Shown here: piece by piece, positions 34,627 through 46,349 of the stretch
Layout: each line of letters begins with the position of its first letter
How positions within the stretch are numbered: position 1 is the first letter of the stretch
NCBI GenBank assembly: GCA_948099385.1
Contig: CANUEZ040000020.1
Location: 4,000,501 to 4,064,500, forward strand
Origin: Fasciola hepatica
Taxonomy: Eukaryota > Platyhelminthes > Trematoda > Plagiorchiida > Fasciolidae
Direction: 5' to 3'
Length of the DNA: 64,000 nt
The notes under the pieces: model-generated
Databases searched by the model: none
Seen by the model: the letters and a program-made list of their open reading frames with translations, nothing else
Told to the model about the DNA's origin: nothing
Program-made: the position numbers and the translations under genes

Positions 34627-34877
34627 CTGCTCGATAAATACGAGGGTTGTGAGCACCTGAGTGCGCTCGTTTAAAGCAACCAGTTGTTGAAGTTTTACTT
34701 TCAGCTGGACCACCAAAGTGCTGTTCGGGTTTCGAAGCGGACGAACTGCGGCCTCATATCCTTTGCGTATTCGATTGTACACTTCTTGTTCGGCAGACAT
34801 CTGAGTCATAGTCTGCTTTGCCTGAGTTAAAGCCGTTGCCAATGCATCCGACGGCCAATGAGTGTTTGGCATAAGGA
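34627..34877 (-). CDS. nicotinic acetylcholine receptor subunit, N-terminal exon
   Basis: The donor GAGCAG|GTAAGT is strong and phase 0. The peptide S-A-E-Q-E-V-Y-N-R-I-R-K-G-Y (residues ~27-40) and A-A-V-R-P-L-R-N-P-N-S-T-L-V-V-Q (~42-57) match the N-terminal helix and first strand of the family (x-Y-x-x-x-V-R-P-V-x-N). It then reads L-V-A-L-N-E-R-T-Q-V-L-T-T-L-V-F (~65-80), the usual start of strand 2. The upstream limit is the best acceptor seen (CTACCTATCACAG); the frame stays open beyond it. No signal peptide is encoded here, so at least one more exon should lie at higher coordinates, separated from the next exon by a 10-kb intron. Confidence 0.85.
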
Positions 34878-35203
34878 CTGTGATAGGTAGACCGTGCAGA
34901 CAGTTTGAGACCAAGGTATGTTTACGAAGGTAAGAACCAAATTCTTATTATAGTAAACCGCTGCACTTTTTGCGGGAGAATATTTTTGGTTTGAGCATCA
35001 AGGGTGATCGATATGGGATGGAGGCGGCCGACATCCGTCCGCTACTCAGTGTGAGTTGGACAGTTTAATGGCAGGACATTACCTGGCTGTCCGTTCAACT
35101 ATGTAGACCTAAAATCTGGTTTATATAAGTTATTAATGTTTCCAACCCACTGATTCGCCTTATTTCACATGAGCCAGAAAACGTGCACTAGACGTTCAAT
35201 TAA

Positions 35204-35280
35204 CTGGCAGTAGTGAAACGTTCATCATGGTGAACTTTATGCTCTTCCGCCCCCGGGGTTCGAATTCTACCGCCGGCACC
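35204..35280 (+). repeat. tRNA-derived repeat, GACCGG family, copy 2
   Basis: CTGGCAGTAGTGAAACGTTC, then a B-box-like GGGTTCGAATTC and CTACCGCCGGCACC, match the other copies over both halves. It cannot fold into a good cloverleaf. Confidence 0.55.
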
Positions 35281-35677
35281 ATTCCCTAGCTTTCAGCCTC
35301 TAACTGGTCAGAATCTCTTAGTGAAACATTTTACTAATATTGTATAATAAAAAGGGAATACATAAGAGAATAACTCACCAGTCTACCCAATTTGAATCAT
35401 ACCGAACGTCGACTCATGGAAATACAATATCAGTTCTCATTAATGTTGTCCTTTCGCTGTCTTATTTTTCATGTATCCAAATTCGATTACTCTAGCGACA
35501 GTGTTTGGTAACCAACCATAAACTCTTGTAATGTTCCATTGTGATCGCCAGTTCGGTCACTTGTTCCAACTGGGCTACAGCAGCCAGTTACCAAGATAAA
35601 ACTCAATGGTCAAGTTGAATCAACGAAAATGACACAACCTCTGATGGGCTAATTGGTCACTAAATGTGTAATGATTC

Positions 35678-36064
35678 GTGCCATTCTGCAGCCTCATTTT
35701 GTGTTTATTCATTCACTTGTTCCTGTGGAACAACGTATATGGGCCGCTTTTGTCTGAACGCATCCGCGAACACCACCCTGCATGGTTGAACACTGGAGCA
35801 GTTAAGTCACTCGTTAGCGTCGTCGTTTCACATCTTGCCCAGACTAATCACGCAGTAAACGTGGCTGAGGCCTTCCGTTCGCTGTATAAGGTTCAGGATC
35901 GGCAATCCAGACTGGCAACGTGTCGCATACTAGCCACAGCTGAAGCTGTCAGCATCCGCCCCCACAACCCCCCTCTATGTGCTCAAAAACAATTTGTATG
36001 CGCCCTTAAGCTGACCTGGCCCTCCCTCCACCCTACAACAGGCCATAGACCAGATGAAAACTGA
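35678..36064 (+). mobile_element. Penelope-like element, GIY-YIG fragment
   Basis: The peptide L-S-E-R-I-R-E-H-H-P-A-W-L, then V-V-S-H-L-A-Q-T-N-H-A-V-N, A-F-R-S-L-Y-K-V, A-E-A-V-S-I-R and L-C-A-Q-K-Q-F-V-C-A-L-K-L, aligns with the C-terminal endonuclease of the copy at 22.6-23.0 kb. The GIY motif and polymerase are absent. The differences between the two copies indicate distinct subfamilies or great age. Stop at 36062-36064. Confidence 0.78.
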
Positions 36065-36445
36065 AAAGTACGAAAAAACAATACACATCCAGTTTTGATT
36101 TAAGCCCGGATTACAATTGTTTTCTTCCTTTCCCCATCCCCATTTCTCATTATTAATTTTTATCACTTCCCACTTATCTAATTGGTTCAACCCTTTAACT
36201 TGTCGTAATATATTGTGACGTAATGACATGATTATAAATCACTTAAAACGAGCTTTTTCGCCAAACTGTTCACCATTCAAAGTCCTTAACAGACCCCTAA
36301 CAACAAGTCTTTTTTTTCTGTGGTGGATGAAAATGTTCATTTGTGGAGTTATGCAAAAAAAACATTAGAAATATTGACCACCATGAACATTTCCATTGTT
36401 CTTGTAAGTTTTCTTAAAGGAAAGAGTTTTCACGATATTCGTTAA

Positions 36446-36620
36446 GTTTTGAGGCGTTAGGTGTTCGGCTCGCAGACGTTCACTCCGGATTCAAGTCCCC
36501 GGGGAGTGGGGGGAGGGGGCACTCGGTGGATGTGCACTGCTGATGATTCCTGACAAGGATGAAACAGATGTACACTGCGTCCATGGCTTTTGATGGTGAG
36601 TTCAATGTTCTTCGTGTATG
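36446..36620 (+). repeat. tRNA-like SINE with hammerhead-ribozyme-like core, copy A
   Basis: A tRNA-like head (GGATTCAAGTCCC, B-box) and a purine-rich spacer are followed by a body shared with 39680-39790. The body contains CTGATGA (36540-36546), a 4+4 stem-like UUCC...GGAU, GAAAC (36561-36565), a partly palindromic segment (ACAGATGTACACTGC) and GTC (36579-36581), in the order of hammerhead ribozymes (CUGAUGA - stem II - GAAA - stem III - GUC). Stem II has one mismatched pair next to the core; stems I and III are weak, so activity is doubtful. Confidence 0.55.
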
Positions 36621-38454
36621 ATTTCATAGGAGTCTAATTCCCTACCACTTACCTAATCGACCGTACGAAATCGCCAATACAATAAGTCATGCAATTTCCA
36701 ACAACCATGACATGACCAATATATGAGCATTTTATTATAATCTCTCAGATTTTTTCCGTCATCTCAGATCAAAATATTTATTGATGATATTTTTTGCAAG
36801 AAAAAACAGGAAAAAATAACAGCTAGTTTTCCCGATACATTTTTGTTCTACGTCCAAATTGAAAATATTTTCGCATTTGAAATTACCTGGATGAAACTCA
36901 GTACCTTGAGTTAGCCTTAAATTTAAGCTTGATTCTGATGCCTTACTATTGCACAAAACTAGGTTTTACTTCAGTGTTTTGATATGTCAGTTGCACTTAT
37001 TAAACTAATATGTGAACTTCATTTCTAGAGAAATAGAAAGTGAAACATGATGATGATTTCAACTTTTGCGTTCTCCTTTTGGTTGACACTTCCGGTTTGA
37101 TTCATGCGTCCATTGTGCAGCATATGTAACGGACATGAAGGGGATTATATTATATGGATTTAAAAATGAGGGCATCGTTTAGTCTATGAATATACTGATA
37201 CAGGCTTTATGAACAAAAATTACAATTTTTCATTATTCTCATCTAGCACCGCTGTAAGTGCGAAGTTCTCTGGAAGAATTTTTGACAACGACACTAATAC
37301 CGAAGGTAAAATTGAATGAGAGTGTCAGGTATGTGGAGCATTTGAGTTAGTAAAGTTGACCTCTGAAGAAAGGTTCTTTCAACTGCTGCAGCCACCTTTT
37401 TGTCTACTTCAAAAATGATTCTTTCAAACACCATTATGTTTTTTAATTGTTTGGGCTTTTCAACTATCCGTCGTTCCGTGCTTGTTTTTAAATTACAACT
37501 TCCTCGCGCATATCGAATAGTGTTGATTTACAACGTGCTAAATTATATGCTAATTGGATTAAAAGATAGCTGAACAACGAAGTCTCATGAATATTAACCT
37601 AGGCACATTTTCAGTTTAATTACTAAGTCTACCCAAATGAAGAACATTCCTTATCTGGATGATCGTCATCGGAAACCTACCCAGCTTTTTGATTTTCCAA
37701 ATTTACGAGGAATGCCAAAGTGTTTATATCCCACTTTGATGTTATCGGGGAAAACAGTCATGTGATACTATTTAGAAATATGCAATTTTCGTACTCACAA
37801 ATGGTCAAAAACTGTGTACATCCGAATGCAAGGAACGCAGTGTTTCCCATGTGTACATCCGTGATTTTTATGCAAAGAATAACTCTAATGGACTGTACGA
37901 TGCACGCAAAACAACCCGTAAGTTTTCCTGTCAAATCAGTACGTAATGTGGGAATAAAGTTCTATTTATCTGCTTAACCGAGAAATCATTCAGCTGGCTT
38001 CTTGTAAACCACGTTTTGTTTCATTCCTGCTCTGTTCTTTTCTACCAATTTGCTTGCACTAGCACAGGTTCATTCTTTTTAACCACGTCTGTATGTGCTT
38101 GTATGAATCCCAAAAGCTCCACGTCCCATGAGACGTAGACGAACAAGTAATTCAAGCTGGCAAATGCTTTTTCAACACTACGTCGACATAGATGATTATG
38201 CGTGTTGATCAGACTTGTCCGATCGAGGACAGACCGGCCTTGTATATTTTGATATTCAGCGATAAATTCGATCCCTTTATTTTAATTAGCTGAACTCGTT
38301 GAGATCAGAATAGCCTAGTGTTTTCATCCCTCAGATCAAAAGAGTGCAAAACGAGATCACAGAAATGAGATAAGACAGAATAGTGGAACGAAATTCGGGG
38401 TCATTAACAGATAATCTTGTTATTCACTCATTGTCAGTCATTCGGTCAAGAAAG

Positions 38455-38486
38455 GCTTCATGCGTCCCGAGAGGTGAATATTTAGC
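38455..38486 (-). repeat. dispersed 32-bp repeat, copy 2
   Basis: Reverse complement of the unit at 25569-25600 with about four differences; shared core AATATTCACCTCTCGGG. Flanks differ. Confidence 0.5.
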
Positions 38487-39679
38487 AAAAGCGAAGAATA
38501 ATCCACTTGCTTTCAGTTACTTATTGATCGGCCAATAACAAGCCAGTCGGATTGTATTTCCTAGCTGAGGTGATGGAATTTGTGTATACCACTGGTAGTT
38601 TTATTCATCTGATCCGAGTGGAAGATGTTTTAATCAATTAAATGCGTAATGAATAAAAAGCCATATTATTTTTGTTGCACTATGCAGATCGTTGTGGAAT
38701 GCATATTTATTCTGAAAGATTAAGTTCGTTGTCTTTACCATGCATCAGTTTTTCCATGTGTTACAATACGCCTACCATAGAAAATGAAGTAGTATTTGCC
38801 CATAACTCTGTATATTATATGTAGAATTTTATGACGTGGGTCATTTCTAACGGAGTAGAAGAGATTATGCAGCTAAATACCTCTTACGGATTCTACCGCC
38901 CTTTATGTTGTCACACCACAACTTCAAATTTGTATCGTCATGGAGCCGTTTGTCCGGTCAGAAAACTGTCCACCTGTGCCCATCTGCAACGCAAGAGATG
39001 CTCAGATCTATGAGCCGCATTTTGTTAACTGTGCTGTTTGCGAACTGAGACGTTTGTTTATTCAATCGGTGTTTCATGATTCCCGCTAACCGGTCACTTT
39101 CACTTGGAAACTTATCAAAATTGCCAACACTGTTTCAGTCAGATATCGACTTTGTTCTACGGGGGAGTTTTTTATTGTCAAAGCTTTTTCCTAGTTTCAG
39201 CGGAAGTAACAAGGTGAAAACGGTACTGAGAAAAATAACTGGTAAAAGCATGCAAGCAATAAATTAAAATCTATTACCCACTGCCTCATTTCACAGCAAT
39301 TCCTGATGTGAAGTCGGTTTGCTGTGTTATTGCTGTTGCTTTATTCAAGGTAAATGATTCGTAGAATAGGTGAAAGTAAATCGTGCCCGCAGAAGTGTGC
39401 CAAACAGAACAATCGGTGAGCTTTTCAGGTAACACTAGTTTTACGGAACATCATCCAACCTTGAAAACCAGATGTACGAGCCCGGCCTGTGATAGATATC
39501 AAATCGACAGTTTGTAGTGAACAGCAATGTTCTTTCATACACAAACTTGGAGCAGTAGAATTGTTTTCCATATTAAAAAGGATTTTTCACAGTTAGATAA
39601 TAAATTAGCCCTAACCGATTAGAATTAGTGTAATCAGATCAAACTGATTGATTGATTGATATTCTTATACTGTGGACGA

Positions 39680-39790
39680 TGAACTGGTTACGTGCACTGC
39701 TGATGATTCCCAACAAGGATGAAACAGCTGTACAGTGCTTCCATGGTTTTCAATGGTGAGTTGAACGTTGAAGCTGCATGATGAATCATA
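39680..39790 (+). repeat. SINE body with hammerhead-like core, copy B
   Basis: About 85% identical to copy A over roughly 90 bases from GTGCACTGCTGATGATTCC onward. It has CTGATGA (39700-39706), GAAAC (39721-39725) and the tail ATGGTGAGTTGAACG. The expected GTC cleavage triplet reads TTC here. The tRNA-like head is missing, so this copy is 5'-truncated. Confidence 0.6.
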
Positions 39791-42700
39791 TTATACAAAT
39801 CTAATCTCCTACTACTAAATTGCAAAATCATATTTGTCACATGGCACTCATAATCAAGCATATGAATAGTTCTTTTTCTGGATGAAACCTTACTGCATCA
39901 TCTACTGTCATCGTCCATCTAGCAAGATCTTACGAAGTATACTTAATTTCAAAATGAGTTCCAAAACAAACACTAACTCCGTTTTGTTATTTGATTTGTT
40001 TTGACGAGGGACAAATTCGTTTCTTATCTGTGGGAATAATTTTATTGTTGCTTTGACTAGGACGCATCACTGTTCTCTTGTTAGATCGCCGTCATATGAT
40101 TAAAATGATTGGCATGAGTGATGCATTATTTTACAATCACGAAGATTTGTAACCTTGATATGGTGATCAGTCCGTCAGACATACTATAATCCTAGATAAA
40201 AAAATACATTTAACGCTCATCGCTCTTGTTTAACTCATATGTCCATAGAAGTAAAAACTTTACTTGAGTATTTTCTGGCTAACCGAGTGATAAGCTATAA
40301 GAAACTCGAACCACACTACTGCCAGTCAACTCTGGTAGCAGGCAGCACTCAGTCAATCCCAAACGATGATTACCATATTTGAACTTCTGATAGTTTGTGT
40401 GATTTTCCAGTTCAAATTTAAGAGTGATAATTGTCGCTTTTCTCTCTACGTTGGGAATCCTGTTGTGGCAGTGAATGTGAACCCCAATCGCACTGATGCT
40501 TAGGGATGAGATAAAATATCTTAACCATTTATATAGTCCAACTTGACCGTCTTCCCAGGTTCATCAGTCCCGTGAGACATTTTGTAAACACCGCAGTACT
40601 CGACAGTGGCGAGATGACAATCATTTCGAATCCGCATGCGAGTTTTCATCATTCGTAACTTCTTAGGACTCATTTTTTTTGCAAATTCGTCCGAACTTTC
40701 GAGTGATTTGTATTGTGTTGCTTTACTCTAACTAATCAAAGACAATCTAAGTTTTACTCAAAACCTCGCATTTAATACAAGTGTTAACATTTTAGTGATA
40801 AATAAGCAAATGTTAAGCGGTGGCTTTCCTTTCCAAATCTCTAGATGATGACTGCCCAATTAAGTGTCTTTTCGTTATTGTTAGTTTGTTAGAACAGGTT
40901 ACCATTTCTGATGCTCCGTACGAGGAGCCTTTTGTGTATTTTAAACGGATGGTAATGAACTGTGTTACATCACACGGTATTTTCGCATGTTCTACCAACC
41001 GTTCATCGAAAACAAACGTTTCCGACGTCATTTTTTTCCTATGCCATGGTACACATGTTCAAGGTGTTACAGTAAATCAAAACGCAGTTCACTCAGTTCA
41101 GGTTTTCCATTTGAACATCGTGAATACGAAATAAAGACCGTGATTCCATATCGGCTACGTTCGTTCTATTTCACTGATTCTGGTGAACATGGAGGTCAAA
41201 ATCATTTCCCTTTAGGCTATCAGTTAGTTTCCTGATAACTTTTATGGTTGATTGCTCTCGAATATTTGACTTAGTCACTTCTGAAGTGATCTCGAGCTTT
41301 ATTTTGAGTTACTAGGCCAAGTATATCTTGTGTCAGTTTTTGCGTGTACTCTTAAGTAATTCTTTTTCGTTCGGTGACCGACCGCCTCAAAAATGCAAGC
41401 TGTGGTGGATACCATAGAATTCAGTTTTCATGTGCTCTCTCTGTAAAACGTATGACCTGCAAAGCATCGTGGATACCCTAATAAATAGAACAGGAACACT
41501 ATAGTTTTGACTACTTTGTCTCATGAACAAGCCAGGAGGTTTCTAATTGCCTATGAAAAAGCAAATTATATAAATGCACATTTTGAGGACGTACAACCTT
41601 GATATCGCTTGCCTCAGAACCACGCGGGAACTACTGTGATCTGTGGTTCATCTCTCACAGTGTCAAGGTCACTTTTGACGTTTTTTCTCCAAAGTAGCAC
41701 AGGGAAACCAGGTGGTCGTAAACTGGATTTCTCCCATTCATTTTTTGCCCTTATCTGGTACGTGAATCGGGTTATCCGTAGCGCTTAACACAAATGTCAT
41801 GTCTTACTAGACCTTAAGCTTCTAAACTTTAAAAAGAAAGGAGACGTTTTTAGTTTTTAAATCAAAGTAACGTAATGTTTTCCTAGCTTGTCTAGCTTTT
41901 TAGCCAGTATCACGAATCTACTTGACAGAGCTTCACGGATCTGGAATATAATTCTCAAACTGCACGTTAAGTATAGTTTTTCTATACTGCATGTTTCTTG
42001 GTGCAGTGATTAACATGACTGATATTAAGTGTACTAAACTCCGTAGTCCACCAGACGTACTGCACAAAAACGGTTATAGAATCATTCATAGAAAAACAGC
42101 TTACTGATTCTGTGATGATCAGAAGATGGAGTAACAGTTTCAGGACTATACGATTCTGGGAAAGAGTCACTGCTTGATTCACATCGAACAACGAGTTGTG
42201 TAGGTTCCTGGAGTGGATGACCCACTGCTCGCAAACGCGGTTTATAGGGAAAGAACACTTACGGCGGGAGTTAACGAAGACGTTTCAGAATAACAAATTC
42301 ACTGTAGCAAAGACAGAATAGTAGAGGGAAAGCAACCGATCGTCCGTGGGAGACAGGCTGTGGATTAAAAGCTAAGAATGATTTGACAACTAAGCAGTTG
42401 GCCTCGCGCCATATACGATCCTGCAGAAAGGAAGATCCCTACAACAAATGTGTCTTCTATATTCGTGGAAAAGTTGGACTCGGGCCATTTTGTTGTTGGC
42501 TGAAGAAATCTCATGCTTACTAAGTACGACATTCCACCCGAAGCGCGTGTGGCAATTTCTATGAATGTATGCGTTCAAGACGTGGGTGAAGCAAGCTATT
42601 AAGTACAGCTATAAGTCAATTTTTTATGTTCCAAATCACATACCAATCTGAATCGGCCAAAAAATGCCGCTGTCACGAGACTGGTAGTTAGGCTTTTGTA

Positions 42701-44631
42701 GATGTGTTGTTGGAACCACAGAGAAAAGCGCTTTCTTATATCTGGCACCTACGAGCCTGTACCTGAAGTGTTGTCTGACTGTCACTTAAAAAACTAGCCG
42801 GATTGTATGACTCAATGAATTTTACCCCTAAAAATGAATAAAATTCGGGTGCATATGCATTATTTTTACCTCAATGAAGCTGTTCTTTCCTGTTGTTATC
42901 CTCGGAGTCAGTCTGTGACCGCAATGCCATTTCATCTCCTTTGTCCACTTCGTCCAATCGGACCGTGAGAACCAAACGAGAGGCCTGTCTCCGTCTACTG
43001 GCTTCGTTATCGAAAGCCTCGTGATCTCCTAGTTCAGTCATGGGATACTTACTGAAGCTCTAGCTCTGGTCGAGACAAGATTGGGCTCATTTATGTCATT
43101 GTAACTGCGCAGTGTGTTGTAATTCTCAGAGGACGAGTGCGCAGTGCGGCCACCGATGTGAAATGGGTGAGGGTGGTGGATGCGCTGGGCTTCAGATCAG
43201 TCAGGGCAACATCTCAAGCGGCCAATTGGGTGGCACTTCAGAATTCTTTTGACGTAATTCCGGGTGCTGTTTACATAATTTTGAATACCTTTGGCACAGT
43301 CTTTCGGATTTATTTAACATAATTCCCTAACAATGTGGGAAATGATATGGATGACAAGCAGTACAGCAGTACAAGTGGACGGGGATTGTCGGAATTCAGA
43401 CTGGGAACGATATTGCACACTTATGAGATCTCGTAATCACCGATTAAACTTCATCGCATATAAGCTCAAACTGCATTGTTTACCAAAATTAGTTATTTTA
43501 TTTGGTCTTTGACGTAAACTGTGGGGATTTGATTTTTAGTCGGTCTTCCTATGAATCTGTCTTGATACATCTATTTCTGTAAAACCGTTAATTTTTCAAT
43601 ACACGATGGAACTTTCGCGGTTTCGCGAATGTCAGAAGTGTACTGATTACTAACAATCTCGACTGAACGTGTAAATCCTTGTGGAACACTGGATGGTCAT
43701 ACCTTACAATGATGTTTGTCACATTATACTAGCAGATCAACACTAAAAATGAGTGAACTTTGACTCCTCTGTAATCTTTCGACGATTTTATCAGCGAAAC
43801 GCAAGTATATAAATTTAGAACTATGTCGATTAAACGTTGTTTGGTCCCTCGTCAAAGGAGCCATTGCAGCTGAATTTTGAGTGTACACATGTTGATATTT
43901 ATCTAACATATGTGATAACCCGATGGAATCAGCGGGAAACGAAATATTCTCTATTTTCATCAGGATTATGAGAAGATTGTTTTATGAATGTGTTTTAGCT
44001 CCTATTTCTAAAACTTCGTCTAACTTTTTCATCCAAACTATGCACACATTTTCCGTAAAATAAATTAACTAATACTGCTCCATAGCATTTGCTTTAAAGC
44101 CATCACTCAGTGTTTGTTAGCTGGATTAACAAATACATCGCAGACCTAGTCAACGCATTTTAGAACGCCAATTTTGCATAGGGTTTTTCAATGCCTTTGT
44201 ATTGACTTCCATTTTGTCATCCATTTGTATAAACAGACATCGAAGAACAACGCGGTAGCCAAAATGTTTGGTTCTGAATGATTCGTGATTTTTATCGTCA
44301 TCTGTCCATAAATGAGCCGATTCTCGGGCGGTTCGCGTTTCGAAGAGCGCGATTTCATGTGGAGCAGAACAGAAAATTAGTAACGATCAGTTTGATCTAC
44401 TGTTTTACACACCTAACGATGAGTGGTCAGATAAACGATTGCGGGAACAGAAAAACGAGCCGCATCGAATCTCGGTCGATCAGTTCATGCTATGCATTGA
44501 TCGATCCAGGAAGCAGCTAAACGAACTAACGGACAGATAGAAAAGCAGACAAAGGAAAGAACGAACGAAAGTGAAAATCATGAGGTGAGGCAAGGTGAGA
44601 GGGAATGTGAAAAAATAGGTTAACGGTCTTA

Positions 44632-44649
44632 TCTCTCTCTCTGTGTGTA

Positions 44650-44695
<46 letters not shown>

Positions 44696-44705
44696 TGTGT
44701 GTGTG
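44632..44705. repeat. compound (TC)n(TG)n(GA)n(TG)n microsatellite
   Basis: Consecutive blocks of TC, TG, GA and again TG dinucleotides over about 74 bases. Confidence 0.95.
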
Positions 44706-46270
44706 CGGGCAGGAAGCGAGCAGAAAAACCAAGTCCACAGCTTCTAGGGATTGAAGTTGCCCTCACTCAAATGTGATCACTCCCCATCCCAGTCTTCTTT
44801 ATATGTGTAAACATCCTATGGTAATACATCTAAGATAAGGGGAAATAGTAGTAGTGAAGGAAATGTTCGCGCTGTGGAAATTTTTATTTGTGTACTACAT
44901 CTCAATTAAGACAATAATCGACTCTGACAACATCTGGATTTGCATATATGGCCACAATTTGTGAATATGGCAGGATTTCATGTATTCCGCTACCTGGGCG
45001 ATGAAAACAGCAATGTAGTTTATCGATGGATTAAGGTGCCAGAGAAACGCCATCCCCACTAAACTCGTCATTTCAGGCTTCTACTCCATCAGTTAACTCA
45101 TACTCTATGTTTTCCGATGAATTTACGTGAAGTGCACGTGTTCACTCGGACAAGTACCTGCTTGCTTGTGTGGTTTACAGTTCTGTAAGGGAGGAATAAT
45201 TAAAACGTCTCATTGCAGAGTGATGTGAATAACAAAGTTCTGTTGCTTGAAATTTGTATTGGGCATTTCCATTTTTATCCTGTGAATTTAATCACCTTTG
45301 AACGGCAATATCAACGCACATGTTTTTTTTTTGTATTTTGCTCAGATATTTCTTGATATTTTCTTTTGTTGATACATCTCACCAACGACGGTGAAATAAT
45401 AATCCTATACAAGCCAACCGTAAAAAACTCCAAATCTTCAGAAACGTTGTCACATGTGCAGATTTTGCACCCAACCACGGGACGAGACGCAGATATTCAA
45501 CCATTTTACGAGTATATGTTTTTATTACCTCCTTTTCTCTCTCCGTTTTTAAACCAGTTCAAAGTTTTAAGCGATGACAGTGTCGTGTCAGAAATCTGAA
45601 TTCATTTTGTTCTCAAACTAGTTACATACTATAAAGCAGTTTTATTCCGGTTTTTTTTATTCCTTCATAATCTAATGCGGTACACCGTTTGGCTTACTTC
45701 ATGGGATTCGTCCGTGATTTTCAATCGGTTGTTTTAATCGACGACTGCATAAATTTGGATAAATATGAACCGGTCAGCTGGAAAGAACGCCAAAGTTCAT
45801 ACAAGACTTTTCAAATCCACCCAAGAAGAAGAGTTAACTGTTGGTATTATATCCTGATGTGTGTAGTCCCTACGGGTGGGTGGACAAAGCTTCTCGGAAG
45901 TACGCTTCTTGATAATTACCGACCGTGAAATATTGCGTATCTGGTACTTCTTTGTCCGTTCATGCTGAAACTTGGACTCCCCGTATGTTTATTTTCAACG
46001 GTCCAGTCATGATGTACCGACCTGCGATTCCAATGCCGTCGCTCTCGAGGTTAGCTGTGACTAGCAATAAATCGCAGCTGTGATTCCTCAGTGAACTCTT
46101 CCAGCAAGAGTATACACTCACATTCCGGATGCACAAATTAGATTGTTCTGACTGAAATGAAAGTTCGTCGTTTATTTATCAACGTCGGTCTCATCTCCTC
46201 TGTTACCCATAAAATAATGGCCGACTTTTCGCGGCACAGTAGTGTATTACTTGAATATGTTCCGTAGTTA

Positions 46271-46349
46271 GACCGGTAGGGGTCGAGCGCTTTAGAGCTT
46301 CTCCTTAGCACCTCGGTGGTCAGAGGTTCAAGTCCCGCTACCGCCGGTC
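46271..46349 (+). repeat. tRNA-derived repeat, GACCGG family, copy 3
   Basis: Begins GACCGGTAGGGGTCG and ends CTACCGCCGGTC, with the B-box-like AGGTTCAAGTCCC. The ends pair and the unit is 79 bp. It resembles a leucine- or serine-like tRNA with a long variable arm, but stems inside are imperfect. Confidence 0.6.

Noticed and set aside
40813..41031. Minus-strand frame ending in a stop, considered as a terminal exon
   Set aside because: Its acceptor is A-rich and weak, no upstream exon joins it, and no poly(A) signal is near.
43724..43960. Minus-strand frame that faintly recalls LTR polymerase sequence
   Set aside because: Only scattered residues agree and no catalytic motif is present.
44526..44738. 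Minus-strand frame of Thr-His and Leu-Ser repeats
   Set aside because: It is the translation of a compound dinucleotide microsatellite.
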